Below, in pieces: positions 63,032 through 64,000 of a stretch of DNA of 64,000 bases. The notes under the pieces were generated by a model, which ran no database searches, was not told where the DNA came from, and saw only the letters and a program-made list of their open reading frames with translations. This stretch comes from Solidesulfovibrio aerotolerans (GTDB taxonomy: Bacteria > Desulfobacterota > Desulfovibrionia > Desulfovibrionales > Desulfovibrionaceae), in the NCBI RefSeq assembly GCF_009856865.1, contig NZ_WVUD01000017.1, positions 1 to 64,000 on the forward strand. Reading direction: 5' to 3'. Every line of letters begins with the position of its first letter. The stretch's first letter is position 1. The position numbers were made by a program, and so were the translations under genes.

Positions 63032-63226
63032 ATGTGGGAAATGTTCGTCATCGTGGCCGTGGCCTTTGTCGGCGTCAGCGCCGGACTGTGGCTGGTCATT
63101 CGCAAAACCGTCCGCCGTCGCCATGCTATCATTGCGCCCGGCAAATTCGATTTCGACGCCTTTAAGTCCAAAGAAATCACCCGGCGGGGTGTCCACGACA
63201 CCACCCGCCTCGGCAAAAAACGCTAA
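63032..63226 (+). CDS. Small membrane protein, 64 aa
   Basis: No family is recognised. One N-terminal membrane helix (FVIVAVAFVGVSAGLWLVI, residues 5-23) is followed by a very basic segment (RKTVRRRHAII) and a polar tail ending in GKKR; the positive residues predict a cytoplasmic C-terminus. The ribosome-binding site is weak. It lies 31 bp after the chemoreceptor and 77 bp before the next gene, in the same direction. It could be an accessory peptide of a membrane complex. Confidence 0.55.
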   Translation: MWEMFVIVAVAFVGVSAGLWLVIRKTVRRRHAIIAPGKFDFDAFKSKEITRRGVHDTTRLGKKR

Positions 63227-63303
63227 GCCCGGCCCGAGCCGGCGTCCTTTTGGCGACGCCTCCCGGCCAGTTCCGGCCGGGCAGCGCTGTTGAGGAGAGT
63301 GTC

Positions 63304-63915
63304 ATGTCCATTGCCCGCTCTGCGCTGTTCACAGCGTTGTTCCTTGTCCTGACCTGCAGCGTCGGGCTGGCTGAAACGCCGGCCAGCCTGGGCGGCATCG
63401 CCCTGGGCGAACCAGCCGCCAAGGCCAAGGGCCGCATCAAGGCCAATAAAGCCCGGGACGTGGACGGTGCCCCCTGGCTGCGCCGCCTGCCGGCGACCGG
63501 CGACAAGTTTTTCTCCGGCGGCTACGTGCTGGTCGGCACCTGCGCCGCCCCAGGGGCGGTTGCCCGCATCAAGATGCGCTACCGCGACCCCAGCCTGGAT
63601 TTTTTCCGCAAGATCAGCGGCGAGATGCTGGCGCGCTACGGCGACCCCACGGAATACAAGGGCGACTTCGAGGGCCGGACCATGGGCAACAAGTGGGCCT
63701 TTTCCGACGCCCGCTTAAAGCCTGTCAGCCTGATCGTGCAGCGCACCGAAGGGGAAGACCCGGAACTCGGGGCGGGAAACACCGTAAAGCTCACCAATTG
63801 GGGCATGTTGGAAGCCGAGCGGGCCTGCTGGCAGGAACGCCACGGCCCGGCCAAGGCCCCGGCAGCGACGCCCCCGGGCAAGGCCGCCCCGGACCACGGC
63901 TACCTCCCCCGCTGA
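63304..63915 (+). CDS. Hypothetical secreted protein, 203 aa
   Basis: No family is recognised. It has a clear signal peptide (residues 1-24, cleavage after GLA). The mature protein starts with a repeated Gly/Ala-type region (GGIALGEPAAKAKGRIKANK), has two cysteines (GTCAAPG, RACWQERH) and a mixed alpha/beta central part with MRYRDPSLDFFRKISGEMLARYG and DPTEYKGDFEGRTMGN. The C-terminal tail is Pro/Ala-rich. It is probably periplasmic. GAGGAGAG precedes the ATG at 63304. It is the last complete gene; the final 85 bp of the window contain nothing callable. Confidence 0.65.
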   Translation: MSIARSALFTALFLVLTCSVGLAETPASLGGIALGEPAAKAKGRIKANKARDVDGAPWLRRLPATGDKFFSGGYVLVGTCAAPGAVARIKMRYRDPSLDFFRKISGEMLARYGDPTEYKGDFEGRTMGNKWAFSDARLKPVSLIVQRTEGEDPELGAGNTVKLTNWGMLEAERACWQERHGPAKAPAATPPGKAAPDHGYLPR

Positions 63916-64000
63916 ACCGGCGGCACCGGCCTTGACCGCTGGCACCATGCGCCAACAGGCGTGCCCCAACCGTTGGAACCATGTGCCTGCGCGAATGTCC

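Overview
The window is GC-rich chromosomal DNA that most likely comes from a sulfate-reducing deltaproteobacterium of the Desulfovibrio/Solidesulfovibrio type. The evidence is a dissimilatory-type ATP sulfurylase (sat) with a strong ribosome-binding site, a small ferredoxin of Desulfovibrio type, rubrerythrin and catalase together, CbiR/CobU cobamide genes, an FmdE-MoeA fusion, and several small proteins that I recall only from this group. I see no rRNA, tRNA, CRISPR array, insertion sequence or phage gene. The genes are nearly all intact and coding density is high. Genus assignment is inference.

Layout. 0.4-6.2 kb: a small secreted protein, an Nramp Mn/Fe transporter, a FapA/DUF342 protein, a STAS anti-anti-sigma protein, a 1 kb gene-free stretch rich in repeats, and an orphan gene. 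6.2-9.8 kb: an aldehyde dehydrogenase with a small coiled-coil protein, and a TauE/SafE exporter divergent from a LysR regulator. 10.2-16.1 kb: a chemoreceptor, an AbrB-family membrane protein, signal peptidase I and LepA. 16.4-21.1 kb: sat, then a 1081-residue fusion of an endonuclease Q-like PHP nuclease to a UvrD-type helicase. 21.1-27.1 kb: cbiR-cobU-DHH phosphoesterase (cobamide remodelling and salvage) behind a possible degenerate cobalamin riboswitch, then a Ser/Thr kinase, an acetyltransferase whose 3' end is tandemly duplicated, and a glycosyltransferase-like gene.

27.5-33.7 kb: ferredoxin, then a run of small proteins (YkgJ-type Cys-cluster, unknown, TPR, HEAT-like), a solute-binding-domain histidine kinase, a CpxP/Spy-like periplasmic protein and a small SRB protein. 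34-40.6 kb: two iron-sulfur proteins divergent from a signal-less molybdopterin oxidoreductase, followed by a MarR regulator and an FmdE-MoeA protein, which together look like a regulated cytoplasmic Mo/W redox enzyme; then a lytic transglycosylase. 40.7-47.2 kb: a YibE/F membrane protein, alkaline phosphatase, a Cys/Met-metabolism PLP enzyme, and a periplasmic thioredoxin-peroxiredoxin pair followed by rubrerythrin. 47.6-52 kb: an RND efflux pump without its outer-membrane channel. 52-64 kb: two DUF47/PhoU-like proteins (one paired with a Pit phosphate transporter), two histidine kinases (one with a degenerate ATPase domain), catalase, a lipoprotein, a PAS chemoreceptor and small envelope proteins.

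The most unusual signals are: (1) the EndoQ-UvrD fusion, which ends in a possible sliding-clamp-binding peptide; (2) a family of composite repeats that lie directly downstream of stop codons, always in the same orientation to the gene they follow (seven clear cases); (3) two large perfect hairpins in tandem after rubrerythrin; and (4) the three-copy 69-bp duplication at the end of the acetyltransferase gene.
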